A stretch of 64,000 nucleotides of DNA from Liolophura sinensis (GCF_032854445.1 NC_088298.1:10095504-10159503); one strand, 5' to 3'; positions 22,608 to 36,410 are shown, numbered from the stretch's first letter. Program-made: numbers and translations. The notes: generated from the sequence alone by a model not told the origin.

Positions 22608-25447
22608 CGCATAGTTGTTTTTGACGTAATGCCCGAAACAAAGTTCCGCCAACAAGATCGTCTCTTGGACTTGAGTAATCGACGAGCCTTAGCTCTAAAT
22701 GCACGAACCTGGTTTAAATTATTATGAGTAGGACAATGATTAAATCTGCGTTCAGCCTTTTTACGGTCCTTCATGGCTTTACGACAGTCATTGTTGTACC
22801 AGGGTTTGCTTTTGGATTTTGGATTTGTCAAGGTTTTAGGGATAGTTCTATCGGCAGCTCGTAAATACCAGCTCGTTAAATTTTAAAATAGGATCATCTG
22901 CTGCATTGAGGGTATCTGGAGAGATATCAGCCTCACAGAACATCTCAAATGCGACCCAGTTTGATTGATCGAATTTCCACCTAGCTACACGCTCTAAAGA
23001 ATTAGAAGTGATAAGCTCTATGATTATAGGAAAATGGTCACGACCAAGATCGTCATGCACCTTCCAAGAAAAATCCGAGAGAAGTGATGGATCTGTGATA
23101 GTGACATCGATAGCAGATACCCGGATGTAAATAGATATTAGACCCATCATTGAAATAACAGTTCCTCCTTCGATATGAAGTCTTCTACTATCTTTCCCTT
23201 ATTATTTGTGTTTGCCCCAAAGGGGGTTATGGGAATTAAAATCCCCCATTATTATAAACGGTTTTGGCAATTGTTCTTTTAAATTATGTAACTGGAAAGC
23301 TGAGAAAGAAATGTTAGCAGGAATATACACTGAACATAATGTGATTGTTTCAGACAATGAAACACGGACGGCCACAGCCTGGGGTTTTGCATCCAGAGCT
23401 ACAGGGCTGTGAGTAATATTGTTATTGATGAAGATAGAAGAGCAGCCTGGAGCTCGTTCTTCTTCACTTGAATAAGTGCTGTATAAGGAATAATTTTTAA
23501 AGGCTATTGTGTCTTTGTCAGATGTCTTCAGGAAAGGGCAATAGGATTTTCTGATTAAACTGTGTTATTTCAATAAAATTTACCTTAAGACCTCGACAAT
23601 TCCACTGTATAATTTTGTCTAAAGAATACTTTATGGAGAGAGACGTATAGGAGATTTCTCTTTATGTTTGAACCGAGGGCGACCCTTCCGTGGAGATCGG
23701 CTGGAAGATCTCCCTGGTGCGGGTGATGTATCCATCACACAGGATGTAGGACCAACGTCCTCCAACGATTCCAACTTATTACAAATTTGGACAGGGTCCC
23801 TAGGGGCCTTAGAGGAACACTCTGTGGGGCCGGTAGGGTTACTATTATTATTATTATATTTATTTCCAGATTTGGTTTTGGCAGTTTTGTTTTTGAATAT
23901 GTCAAGTTCAGGTTTATCAGTTTCTTGTTTATTACTGACTGGTTTTATTTGCTGATTTCCAGTGGTCCCTGTTAGCAGGAAATATGCGCAGGTTGAGCAG
24001 CAGGTTGTAAAGATGTGGAGCTACGTTTGTCGTTTCCAATGGGCCGTGTTAATGAAGTTTGAGTTCCAAAAGATGTTGTAGTTGACCACATTGGCAAACG
24101 AAGATTGCAGTGAAGTTTTAGAGAGGGAGGCCTGCTGATACGATATACTGTTTTTAGTTTTTAGATTTATTATTTGCTTTTCTTTAATAAAAAACGGACA
24201 GTCCTTGGAGGAGGCCATGTGATCTCCACTGCAATTGCAACACTTAACTGTGTTGCCACAGTCGAAACCATCATGACCCTCACTGCCGCATCTAAAACAA
24301 ACCATTTTATTTTTACATTGGCCCTTGCCGTGACCAAATTTTGGGCAAGTACAGCAACGTGTAGGGTTAGGAATGTATAAATCTACACTAACCCTATACG
24401 GGCCAATGTAGATACACGACGGAAGTGAGGTTGTGTTGAAGGTCAAAAGATATGTTTTAAGTTTAATGATGTTGCCAGATTTCTTCATAGTGAAGCGTTT
24501 AACTCTGGCAACACCTGGTGATTGCAAGCATATTTCCTCTTCAGACAGATCAATAATATCAACATCCCGGTCACGAATTATCCCCTGACAGCTGTTCAGG
24601 GCATTGTGAGGGGATGAGAAAAAAGGGATATCAGATATTTTAGTTAATGACAATAAATTTGTTGATTGTTGCTTCCGGAAACATTCAATGAGAATGTCTC
24701 CGAATCTTAACTTTTTAACGGTTTTTAATGTTCCAGCTGTGCCCTGGATAGCCCTTTTTAATACGAAAGGATGAATTTTAGAAGCCGGCTTCTGTTCACT
24801 CTTAGTCGAGAGAACAATAAAAGCCGGCCAGCTGTCCTGTCCATTATCACGAGAGTCTGTGAAAACTTCTAACTTCCTCTTTTTATCAGCACTTGAAGTC
24901 GGCTGAGAGGAAGATCTATTGGATATATTCGAGGTTGAAATTTTAAATCAGGCCATTATTGATTTTATCAATTTCGCTTTTCATGTCCCCCACCCGCCAC
25001 GAAGTGCTAACAAGGGCGAATCTACCTCTGCCGATGACCAGCAGAGAATAAAAACAGGGAATCCATGCAAGGTATCTTCGAACAGATTGAGTTATATCAA
25101 AAGGTTAAATTCAATCTACTCGATTGACCCATTAGTCACCGCCTTCTGCACTGACCCGAAAGGAAGAGCATCTGAAAAAGAGCCAACTTGACATCTCAGT
25201 AAGACAAAGAATAACAAACTGGATCAAGTGTAGGGCTTGACGTGACCAGCCGATTGATCGGACTGGGGCCCATCCGACCCCACGTCTCTCTCCAAGTAAG
25301 GGCCAAAGTGGCGTGTTGGGCGTGAGTATCTCGCAAGACCAACACGCCCTCAGCCATCATGATCCCGTCCGCGTAGATTACGGGTAGCAACCCACGGCAA
25401 ACAGGTCGCTCCCCGGTTGCCTCTCACACAAACCGGGAAGATGTGAG
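22608..25447 (-). mobile_element. Older I-type LINE, 5' half, interrupted by Harbinger
   Basis: Minus-strand LINE remnant with 5' UTR (about 25447-24960), ORF1 (210-codon piece 24653-24021 with YIGPYRVSVDLYIPNPTRCC and three CCHC-type knuckles) and the ORF2 endonuclease/linker (23150-22848 and 22831-22608, with SAIDVTITDPSLLSDFSWKV-like sequence and KPWYNNDCRKAMKDRKKAERR). It ends exactly at the Harbinger terminus, so Harbinger probably inserted into it; the RT half should lie beyond the unseen left end of Harbinger. It is more decayed than copies A and B. Confidence 0.85.
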
Positions 25448-25825
25448 GGAAAAGTTTAGAAAACACACACTTGCATTCTCTGCATTTTAAACACCTAGGG
25501 CCTAGAACATTGATGTGAACTTATCAAGATCTTTATTAAAAACGAAAGACCTTTTAACAATGTCATACAGAAAACAATCACAGATCAACGCGCTTCACTG
25601 CTCTGATTACACGCCCAAATGACGACGTTTGTTTTGTAGTAGGTTCTGTTATAGGATATGGCAACGTACCGCTTGCTGATTCTTCAATACGTTGATTGTT
25701 AGGGTTTGTTTGACCTCTTTCAGTAGCTGGAATTACCTACACAGGATTACCACTAGAACTTGCTCATATTTTGCTCACGAGAACTTGAAGCAAATGTTTC
25801 CAGTTACGCCTACAAATAATGTTTA
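25448..25825. other. No gene seen
   Basis: AT-rich sequence without a domain, tRNA or repeat that I recognise. Confidence 0.6.
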
Positions 25826-26325
25826 AAATGAGATAAAAGAAAAATAAGAGTTAAAACTCGAAAACCAGCATACTTTAAAAATAGTATTTTTAGAAATCTA
25901 TATGTATATAACTTTTTTCTGTAAATATTTATTACAATTAAAATTTAAATTCTATGATATAGGCCAAAGGCAACAAATATATCGAAGAATATCAGAATAT
26001 AAAGTTAAAAGGTGCTTTAGCTTTTGGTATGGGTTTGCTTACGGCAGCCTTTGCTTCCCTGTTCACGACTGTGTTTCCATGGATACCAATATGACTCGGT
26101 ATCCAGCAGAATATTATATCTTTACCTCTTTTAATTGGTTTTCTATGTAAGGCTAACATTTCGAGTATTAGTGCATTTTCAAATTTTTTATGCTGTATTG
26201 TTAAAAGGCAGGAGAGCGAGTCATTGCATATCATTGCCTTCTGGGCACGCCCAGAAAAAACATATGATAAGGCCAGGAGTATAGCTCTGGCCTCTGCAGA
26301 AAACAGGGAAGGACACAGACCCCCA
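25826..26325 (-). mobile_element. LINE 3' UTR and RNase H fragment
   Basis: Minus-strand piece: the 3' UTR motif 'gttaaaactcgaaaacc' at about 25850, then after an internal deletion near 25985 the RNase H part (SAEARAILLALSYVFSG, CNDSLSCLLTI, FCWIPSHIGIHGNTV) up to about 26325. It adjoins repeat R copy 2. Terminal tail and target duplication are not seen. Confidence 0.8.
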
Positions 26326-26339
26326 TTACAACTTCCGTT

Positions 26340-27165
26340 TTCCGATTGTAGTTCTGTGACACCATGGCTTGACCGCAAATTGTTGGACTCAATCAGATTG
26401 TATCTTACAAACCTGGCTCTGTCGTCCAATCACAGTAGTTCTTACTCAGGCACTCGGATCTGTCAGTGGCACATGCAACTTCAGCCCAATGGCAAGTGTT
26501 GGTACAACCACTGATGTAAGTTCACTTATTTTTAATATTTCTTAAGTTATAATTTATTCACGCCATAATTAATAGAATTCGTGCTCGACAGTCTGTGAAT
26601 TACGCTTGCCATTCTGTGCCATTTCAGTTCAGCAGTGTACAATGTAGGCTAGTTACAAAAGCGGGTAGTCAAAGTTGTTGTTGTGCTCTTTATTTTAGCA
26701 TTGTCAGTGGATCACATATACTCATCCTCAGTATTTAATAAGTCTAACTTAGCAGTTGCAGACGTAAGGTTGGTGGTAGCACTATGTGGCTATGTTTATG
26801 CGGAAATATATGTAAGCATTTACTTAGCCCGCGCTCCTTGGTTCTTAGTGTGCTATCCTCAACATACTTGTTGTCCGCAGTAGGCCTAGTGTAAAATGTG
26901 GCTGATTGTAACGTCTGTCCATTTCTGCGACCGATGTATGTCAGTTTAGTGATATGCTACGTCTTGGAAGCATGCGCTGCACCCTTACCTCTACGTGTAC
27001 ATCACCTACCGGCATCACCTGCCATTTATGCACTATGTTTCAAATTTCAATATAACCGCTCAGCAGTACTTTTTTACATGCATGTTACATTGCTGTTTAT
27101 GCAACCCATCAAACCTACAGGCATTACATATGTCACATATCCTTTAGTCAATACCATTAAGTCAA
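26340..27165 (+). repeat. Unclassified repeat R, copy 2 (uninterrupted)
   Basis: Inverted relative of 7446-8210. Here the site 'tcaataccatta' (27148-27159) is uninterrupted, whereas copy 1 carries a LINE at that point. It joins the head of a SINE at 27168. No coding domain is recognised. Confidence 0.65.
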
Positions 27166-27167
27166 GA

Positions 27168-27420
27168 TTGGCCTCCGTGGCCGAGGGGTAAGCTAGCCAG
27201 TGCTACCCTATGACCCAGGATCCTCTCACCAATGCGGTTGCTATCAGTTCAAGTCTAGATTATGCTGACTTCCTCTCCAGCTGTACGTGGCAAGGTCTTC
27301 CAGCAACTTGCGCATGGTTGTGGGTTACCCCCTCACTTTGCCCGGTTTCCTCCCACCACACTGCTGTAGAAGTGAAATGTTCTTGAGTACGGCAAACACC
27401 GATGAAATAATAAAATAAAT
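27168..27420 (+). mobile_element. Full-length tRNA-derived SINE
   Basis: The head 'ttggcctccgtggccgaggg' carries an A-box-like TGGCCGAGGGGT and, further on, a B-box-like 'cagttcaagtct', resembling a Ser/Leu-type tRNA. The body contains 'catggttgtgggttaccccc' and 'gcccggtttcctcccacc'. It ends 'cttgagtacggcaaacaccg' plus an (AAATA)n tail. It is the most complete SINE in the window. Confidence 0.85.
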
Positions 27421-30407
27421 CATTTATACAAAAAATGATTAGCATTTTTTTAGCTTGCACTTGTTCCCTTGTTTAAACATTGCATGCATTAAGCTCCTGT
27501 AACATTTCCCTAATGCGTGTTTATATTATGCTTTAATCCCGGCTTCACACTGTCTCAAAAATTAATTTGTGTAAAACCTCTAAGTGTTTTTTTTGTGAAT
27601 GGTTAGCAAAAAAAGAATAATCCCTATATTCCAAGTTCAACTGCTTGAACGCTCCATCCGCTGTATGACTTCGTTTTTCATCTGAGCATAACAAAACCTG
27701 TCACTGCTGTCCTTCACTCTGTCTGCACCTGACTATTCTATCTACAATATGTAAGTAATGTTCTATAGTGTTTCTTGCACAAGTATTTTGTGTTTGTTGG
27801 TTTTCTTCCTGCATTTTACTTTATATGCTTTACTCAAAATGCTGAAGAAATGAAATGTTCTTGAGTACAGGATAAAACACCAATGAAATAAATAAAATAA
27901 ATTAATCATTTATACAATATGCCAACAACATGCATTTTTAGCATGCACTTGTTCCCTTGTTTAAATTTTGCATGCATTAAGCTCCTGTAACAATCCCCGA
28001 TTGCATGTTTATATTATGCTTTAATCCTAGCTTCACACTGTCTCAAAAATATATATGCGTAAAACTCAAAATAATAACAAAAGTGTTAACCCATAATGTG
28101 TTTATTGCTTTATATAAAATGTATGTCTATTTTACTCCCGTATCTCTTTTGTGCACATTAAGTTTCATAAGCTATGTCCAGAAAATCTGTGCTAAGCTCA
28201 ACTCTCTTTGTACAGCAACTAAATTGTTTCCAAAACAGTTCAATTAACTAGGCCTTTATATGGTCATAAACATGTCATGCATTAGCAATGCAGGTTCTAA
28301 TCAACATACTGCTTCAGTTGTTTTCCCTAGTTCTGTTAGTATTTGTGTATTATTGCAGTCCCATGACTTAAAATCATACAAATTTGCACCTTCTAAACAT
28401 ATTTTGTTCTTATGTTCACTTATTTGTGGCTTGTGCATACATGTATATCCTTTACATGTTGCATTTGTGTTATATTTTTTTTCTCCTAAAATGGTTTTTG
28501 TTGTTCTGGCATCATTATGGCGATGTATTGCAGCTTCTGTTATCAGCAGCCTCTATGGTTAAACTTTGTACCTTATGTCGTACCCTGGGCGTCAGCATCT
28601 GCATCCAATAATAGAGAGAAAATGTTCCAATGTTAGGGGTTGGTATCTTGTAGGTATTGAGCTCAGGGTTTACACCCTTGAAGAGCACAATATCAAGAGG
28701 GGGATATTCCATCATTGATTGGATGTGTTTATATTAACTATTGTAAGTTGCTGAATGAGTGTATTATGTTTAGGATCAATGTTAAACAGAGTATTAGGAG
28801 TGGTTTCTCAAAAACTACTGCGTGTGTTGAGCTGCGGGTTTGCACACATGTAGGGCACAATATCAATTGGGGAATATTCCATCATTGGTTGGGTGTGTGC
28901 ATATTTAATACCGTAAATTACGGAATTCCTGATTTAGTGTATTGTGTATTAGAATCACTGTTATACAAAGTGTTAGGGTTGGTATCTAAAAAGTATGTCA
29001 TGTACTGACCTGAAGTTTTCCATGCATATAAATCTCCTTGAGCATATTAATTACCGTAAATTACCAAATTCATCATTTGAGCTGAAGTTTTGCCTTCATG
29101 TGTCTCATACAGGCGAGCTCTTTGGTAGCCTTGATACCAATTCTGAGTTTAACATAACATATGACTGTTCATTTGTTTTTATTGTATTCTTACACCTTTA
29201 CACTTTTTCTGTAAACTTCATACTGTTTGTGTTGCTCATAGATGTACTTCATTAAAATCTCTCTTGTAACATATCCATAGTTTGCCCATTGTTATACAAG
29301 CAGAGGCTTGGTAATTTTCCTCTATCTGTTGCATACTTCATTGTCATCACATTTATTAACTAACATGTAGTTCATCTTAAATACAAATCTCTTATAACAT
29401 CACTTGAGTTTCCTTTTATCATACATGTGGTACCTGTTCAGAGAAAAAAAGCATAATTTACATGTACTTTGTTTTTTTAATTTTAGGTTTACTTGAAGGA
29501 ACTCAGCCCCAGCATTCTTGTCAACCATGGGGTAGGCCAATCCTTTCACCTTTCATGCAGCAGCTTTGGTAAGTACACGTCATCTTACAAGTTTATTAAC
29601 AGCCACATATTTTGCCATTTCAACCTTAAAGGTATCGCCGAACCATCATCATTGGCTTGTGCTATAATCAGTAAGAAATTCCTGTTACAGTATCTGTTAT
29701 GTTCTTCGTTATGATGTCGGAAATCATTGTAAAACACATAGCAATATGTAAACATGGTCACAGTCAACAGGTGTGCTACAGTGTCCGTTTGTGCTACTAG
29801 TTTTGCAAACAAAGGCACTTCCCAATTGCACTCAAAACTGCAATAACTGGTCTACACCACTCGTGGCATCTGAGGTTAGTTTCAAAACCAGTGTATTATA
29901 GATAGCGGGCTGTGGCCCAATGGTTAAGGTGATCCTCTCAGTTTCTAGTATACACAAGGTACATATTACCACCCCACTTTGGAGGGCAATTGTATATTTT
30001 CCACTCTTAATTTTTGTGGCTCCTGGAGTATGACGACAAGCCATCGACCATACTTGTGTGGTCGTTATCAAAGAAGTTGGTTTCAGAAGTAACATTCTCA
30101 CAACATAGAATGCAATTGTCAAGCTCTGTCAGTTAAGACCTGTGTGTTGCATGTGGCAAAGCTCACCAGCTGCTGACCAAAGGCCTATGTTTTTTTTGTT
30201 TTTGGGCACAGCCATGGTCTCAGTGAAATGCACAAATAATCAAATATTATGCAGTATTAGGGCCATATGTAGAGCCATTTAATGTCCACAAAACAGTTCG
30301 TCTCTGAAACTGTTGCACACCCAAACTAATCAAACTGTATTAAAACTAGCTGACATACTGAGCAAAAATATCACAGTTTACCAGTAATAAGTTTTTGTTT
30401 TCATACC
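27421..30407. other. Long AT-rich region without genes; dispersed repeat at 28650-29130
   Basis: A SINE tail fragment lies at 27848-27903. Bases about 28650-29130 are a dispersed repeat with internal similarity (for example 'taccgtaaattaccaaattc') that recurs at about 34380-34920. At 29905-29940 'gtggcccaatggttaagg' resembles a tRNA A box but lacks a B box. Short frames here show no domains. Confidence 0.5.
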
Positions 30408-30660
30408 AATATAAGCGTCAAGTCCGACATTCCTATACCATTCGTAGTCCGTAAAGGGCGTTCCAAGTCGATAATGGCAAGATCCATTTTCACAACAACG
30501 TTTTACACTAACTCCCGAAGACAAAGGTATGTAAGAAATTATACAAATAAAAAATAAAGCCAGTAACACACAAGAGAGAAGCGGTCATCAGTTTTCAATG
30601 ATGCTGGGCAGACAATGAATATTCCAGGCATGAATTCCATATCAAAGTTCCAATTCACAG
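30408..30660 (+). repeat. Exon-like block copy 2 with splice donor
   Basis: 119-bp block 30408-30526, nearly identical to 5945-6063, followed by the same donor 'gtatgtaag' at 30527 and about 130 bp of shared downstream sequence. The upstream flank differs from copy 1. Confidence 0.5.
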
Positions 30661-33600
30661 CTAAACAAGTATCTCAGTCGCGCTTTGATTGCAACTGTTC
30701 ATAAAGGCATCATGCTGATGTAATTAGCATGGCTACCTTTACGGCCCCTAGCCCCAGGTTAAGCGGTATTAGATACAGCTTGAAAAATGACGAGCGTTAC
30801 AGACCCTAACCGATCAGATTATGATTCAAATTTCTTTCATTCATACACTTCAAAACTCCCAGAAGCATCAATTTTAGTTGCATTGCATAAAATATGACCT
30901 TAATAGTTTGGCATCACAACCTTCCAGGTTTTTTGTACATATGCCCCTCAGTGTTGTCTCAAACCAAAATCAAATAAAGTCACTTTCATATGTTATATCA
31001 TTGTTTCACTCTTCATCATATTTGCCTCTCCATCAGTGAAACTTCATCATGGTTCTTCTTATCAGTCATAAAATTGGGTCAATTTTGTTACATGTGTATA
31101 TGTAGATCTAAGAAGCTGTACCACTATTAGTAATCCATCTTGTTAGATTGCCCCTCTGTTCTGGTTTCCTCCTCACAATTTTATGCTGCTTGTTGCTACA
31201 TGTACGTGCACTGTCTAGCTGCAGGTATTTCATTTAATTAGTAACAATAGATCTTTTGTTTACTTTAAAGGGTTAAGGGTTAATTGAAATAAAATTCTTT
31301 CAACATGTGTGGTTAACAGTGCATGTAGTTATCTTTTTGTAACGGTAACACATTCAATATTATTCAAGGTACAGCCATTTACAGCATGCCCTCCTTTCGT
31401 ATAATGTACGTAAGTCATGTAGGCAACACTTACAAAATATGTGTAATCAAGCTAGCGAATACATAAATACACCAAAGCAATCTTTTCTCTTAAAGTTATG
31501 TCATTTCTGATATTTTATACATATATGCACAACATAATATTATTCCATTTGCAGAAAAAAAAATTGTTGTACATAGTTTTCTTACCTCCAGCTTTATTAT
31601 ACTACAGATTTATTCAAAGGCAACTTCAAGAATCTTGTCAGCCAGGATGTAAGCCAAGTCCTGACATTCACCTTTCGTAATACACAAGTGAGTGAGTTAT
31701 GTAAATAAGTTCCCCCACCTCCGGTACTTCCAAATTTCATTCTTGCTATGAAAGTGCTATTAATCTGTTACAGTTTAGCATATAACCCATTATTGCAAGC
31801 CATAAAGTATAAAGTGCAATGGTTGCCAATACATTTACATTTATGTTTGGTCCATAAAACAGTTTGTTCATCAGTGTGTCTGTTTCATGAAAACGTCATC
31901 AAATAATTGGCTTATATTTGTGTACTATATTCCCATAGACTTTCACCGGTTTCCAACATAATGCTTGCCACTTTCGAATAAGTGAAGTATTCACTAGTGC
32001 CCTAGTCAGCTGCCTGTATTCAAAACTATTCGCCTGTCACCAATGCAGTCGTGGTCAGTTCATGTCCTATGCGGTCGAAGGTGGCATGGTCTGATAACAA
32101 CTTGCAGATGGTCGTTTTAGTTTCATTTTCTTCCACTATAATGGTATCATATAAGTGAAATATTCTTCAGTATGGTATAAAACGCCAATCAAATAAATTG
32201 TGGTTTTCAATGGACACTCTCGTTTCATCAAGCTATAATACTCATCACCATTGTATGGGTCAAAAATTCTTTGATATAACATAAACAAACTATAAATTAG
32301 AAGCACTCTGCCAAATTCAACAACACATGCAAATCCTAAAAGCAGATTATGTTCCGCATAAATGACACTTCAACTTCTGGATCAGTGCTGATAATTGCCT
32401 CGTTGGCTTCAGTTAAGTGCATTCCTCCAGAGCTAGTTGTTATTATGTAGTGCACACACTACCCACATTATGTGTTCTTAGTTATTTTTGACATCTATTC
32501 ACATCAGCCCAGTGGCAGATGGTTTTAGACAATGCTGTTCATGCAACATATTCTGCTTGGGTATTATTCTTTAAAACAGCATTTGTTCTTGTTTTCAGAT
32601 CCTCTCCATTCTTCCCCTGAATACAACAGAAGACAACATTTTGGGGTGACCAGGGACATAAATCCGTCATCTGCAACTAATCCAGCCATCTTTTATAAAC
32701 ACTGTCACACTTGATTTTATATTTTCACCATTTGTGACATAACCTTGTTTGTGCACAGGTAGTCTAAATCCTCTGTAATAAGGCTTGTTGTTTCAATGGT
32801 GTTAATATAAGTGCATGTAATACATTCCATCGGCTTTTCTTGTAAATCATCACTTCATTCGAATAAAGTTTGTCATTTTATTTAAACTAATACTTTGTGT
32901 TTTATATATAATGTTCAATTTTGTCGTCTTAGCCTATGGCATTAGTAGACCACATTGTGAGCATTCTGCATATGAATAAAGCTGCAATCTGTAAAAGACC
33001 ACAGGCATCCAAAGCAATCCAACTTTTTCCTTCATAGTGCATCACCACATGGGGCTATTATATTGCTCATTTCGAAATTGATCATCACACACAGTATGTG
33101 CCATGGTATTAATGTTTAAACAGACAATAACCCCATGCAAGTGAACAAATTATTACTCAGTTCTTTATCAGGTTGCATGGTCATTAACTTACTGTTATTT
33201 TTTTATATTATCAGATTAGAAGTACAATATTTAACTTTCTGCTATCTGTTTGTCCTGTACATCTTTGGAGCACTTTAGTATTTCCACGCCAAAACGTTTG
33301 GTAACTTGAAGGTCTCTGAACCGTATCCAGATGTACAATACCTATATTATTCACATAAATCATGAAGTGTTTCTATATTTTAATAAGGATTCTGTTTGGG
33401 GTTATCATACTCTGTTGTTTAAGTGTGGTGTTTCGAAATCACGTTATAACATTGTAGTGCAACACTGTTAAGCTTTGCATTAAGTACGTAAGGTCTTAAG
33501 GTCACACCAATTAATATTTTTTTACGGGCAGAATCTTTTTTCTAATTTTTTAATATAGTGCAAAAGTAAAACTCAAAAATCATCCAGTTTGTGTCACATG

Positions 33601-35590
33601 TGGAATGTCCCAGTAATTGTTCCTGTTTAAGACATATTTGTTATCCAAAAACTTTCAAAAACAGGAAAATCACAAAATAAAATGGTTTTTCAAGTTATCA
33701 AGTTCATTTTTATTCCATTTTCAACTTTTATTGTTGGTTCGCCCGTAAAGCATAAATATAATTGCTGTATCCTTACATTCCAGGTACATATATACTTTAT
33801 CAGGTACTCTTCATATCCGTTGACAACACATACTAGTAGCATTCAATCATCTTTCTTCATAAAAATGGAAAAAATCAATGGGGACTCGTCATGTGACTGA
33901 AAAATTGTTAAGTACTACGTTAAACCCCAAGCACTCACTCACTTGATGGGGACAATTGTGGGTGCTACAACTACAGCGTACCCTCACATGGATGCTTCAG
34001 TTTGTGTTGTAATAGCAAACAGCTACATGAAGCGTGAATAGCAGCTTGTCTCTCATCCACATGTTTGTCGTCATATGACTGAAAAATTGTTAAGTACGAT
34101 GTTAAACCTCAAGCACTCACTCACTCGTCCACAGGCAACCAAAATATAGGTTCAATCCTGATACCTACAGGCAATCTCTGCGTTCTCAAAAGTCTTAGGC
34201 TCTTGGTTACAGTATGTAATATCACAGGGTGCTGTTGGGCAGTCTTGTGTTCATTCAATACCCCGTGCCCCGTTCATACTAACGTAGTATAAGCATACCC
34301 AAGGCTGGTGGTTTACCCTGGGCAGTTTCCTCCAACTACAAAACTGTGCCATTGCATAATCAAATCGATTTATCAGTCAGCATGCAGGCATATATGCTGC
34401 ACGTACTGAGCTCAGGTTTGCACACATGAGGAATACAACACCAAGACATGTTCCATAGCTCATGCACTGTTCACATGATAATTCTTCAAATTTTGGGACA
34501 AATGTTAGCAGTGCTGAAAGCATAATAACACATTTCTTTCCTGGCATTTTGGAAAAGTAACGATGTGCTGTTCGCCAGATGGTATAACCATGTGAGAAAA
34601 AAAACACTAAATACTCCTGCTACAATTACATGTTGACTAAAAACAGCAGATCAGGTGTCCCAAAAAGTACAAGAAATAGGGTACAATAAATTACAAAATT
34701 CACGACGCTGTATTTTTTACGGGTGGTACAGTATCTCTAAATGTGTACTTGTATGTACTGAGCAAGTTTTGCATGCGTATAAAGCATAGTGAAACTTGTT
34801 TAATGTTGCATTGTTTGTTCTTTGTAAGTATATTAACCACCGTGAATTACCAAATTCACGACCTTAGTACTTTATGTTCTGAGCTGATGTATTGCATTCA
34901 TGTGTCTCCAACAGGTGGAAGCTCTTTTATAGCCTTGCTACTAAAGCAAAGTTTCAAATCCCAAACATAAAAACAAATTGTCCCGCGACAATTTTTTTTC
35001 AGATCACAAATAAATTACATGTATCATCTTGGCAAGCTTTCAAACCAACCCCAATGGCTTACTGTCGTACCAATTGTAGGATGCCCTTGGGGTGCATTCT
35101 CATCGACCTGAGCTTGGTACGCGTTCAAGAACAACGCTTCATGACTGTGTTTCCAGACAATCCTCAGGTATCATTCTCTCAATATGTTCAATAAAAAGCT
35201 TCTATTTTCTATTAATATATACAAGAGTAAAATATTAAACATTTGTCCAACACTGTTAAAACAAATTAACAAAACTATAATTTTATGTCTTGTTATAAGT
35301 AGTATTAAATATAATGTGCACATATAAACAATGACATTGTCATTTATGTGACCAAGTAGAGTGTGCCATGTAATACTGTCCAATAGTTTAAGTCAATTAG
35401 TGTAAAGCACAATAATGCTGTGTACCAACTGTAAATACACACAAATCGTTACATACATTTATTGTAAAGCCATAGTCCCATTCACACTGTCAGTCATGCT
35501 TACAATGGCTATAGTCTGTGCCATCCTTACTAACAATATTCACAGGAAATAATAAGTAGTGTATTAAACGTTCTATTTTGTAGAAACTGT
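30661..35590. other. AT-rich region, no genes; several dispersed repeats
   Basis: An old SINE lies at about 32085-32200. At 33893-33941 and 34075-34127 the motif 'gactgaaaaattgttaagta' plus 'aagcactcactcactc' is the 3' end of another dispersed element. A second copy of the 28650-29130 repeat is at about 34380-34920. Short frames show no recognised domain. Confidence 0.5.
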
Positions 35591-35599
35591 TTACCCCAA

Positions 35600-36410
35600 A
35601 CACAGCCCATCCATGTGTGTACAATAAACACACTACATCACACCTTCCACAGCCCACCCAGGTCTGTATAATAAACACACACAAGCCTCCTTCCATAGCC
35701 CACCCTGGTCTGTGAAATAAACACACCTTTCATAGTCCACCCAGGTCTGTAAAATGAACATTCTACAAACCCACCTTCCACAGCCCATCCAGGTCTGATT
35801 AATAAACACACTACAAGCCACCTTCTGTGGCCCACCAGGCCTCAGTACAACCCACCTTCCACAGCCCACCCGGGTGTGTATAATACACATTCTACAACCC
35901 ACCTTCCAAAGCCCACCAAGATCTGTATTATAAACACTCTACAAACGGACCTTCCATAGCCCACCAGGGTCTCAGTACAATAAACACACTACATCACACC
36001 TTCCACAGCCCACCCGGGTGTGTATAATAAACATTCTACAACCCACCTTCCACAGCCCACCTAGGTCTGTATAGTAAACACTCTACAACCGACCTTCTAT
36101 AGCCCACCCAGGTCTCAGTACAATAAACACACTATATCACATCTTCCACAGCCCACCCAAGTCTGTATAATAAACACACTACAACCCACCTTCCATAGCC
36201 CACCCTGGTCTGTACAATAAACACACTATATCACACCTTCCATAGCCCACCCAGGTCTGCATAATAAACACTCTACAAACCCACCTTCCACAGCCCACCC
36301 AGGTCTCAGCACAATAAACACACTACATCACACCTTCCACAGCCCACCCAGGTCTGTATAATAAACACACTACAACCCACCTACTTTAGACCACCTGGGT
36401 CTCTGTACAA
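35600..36410. repeat. Minisatellite, unit about 46-58 bp
   Basis: Some 16 copies of a unit built from 'cttccacagcccacccaggt', 'ctgtataataaacacact' and 'acaaccca'. Variants differ by point changes and by a 'ctcagtaca' form of the middle part, giving higher-order alternation. Confidence 0.93.

Noticed and set aside
29905-29960. tRNA gene
   Set aside because: Only an A-box-like GTGGCCCAATGG; no B box or cloverleaf.
35490-35902. Trp/Gly-rich minus-strand frames
   Set aside because: Translation of the 46-58 bp minisatellite.
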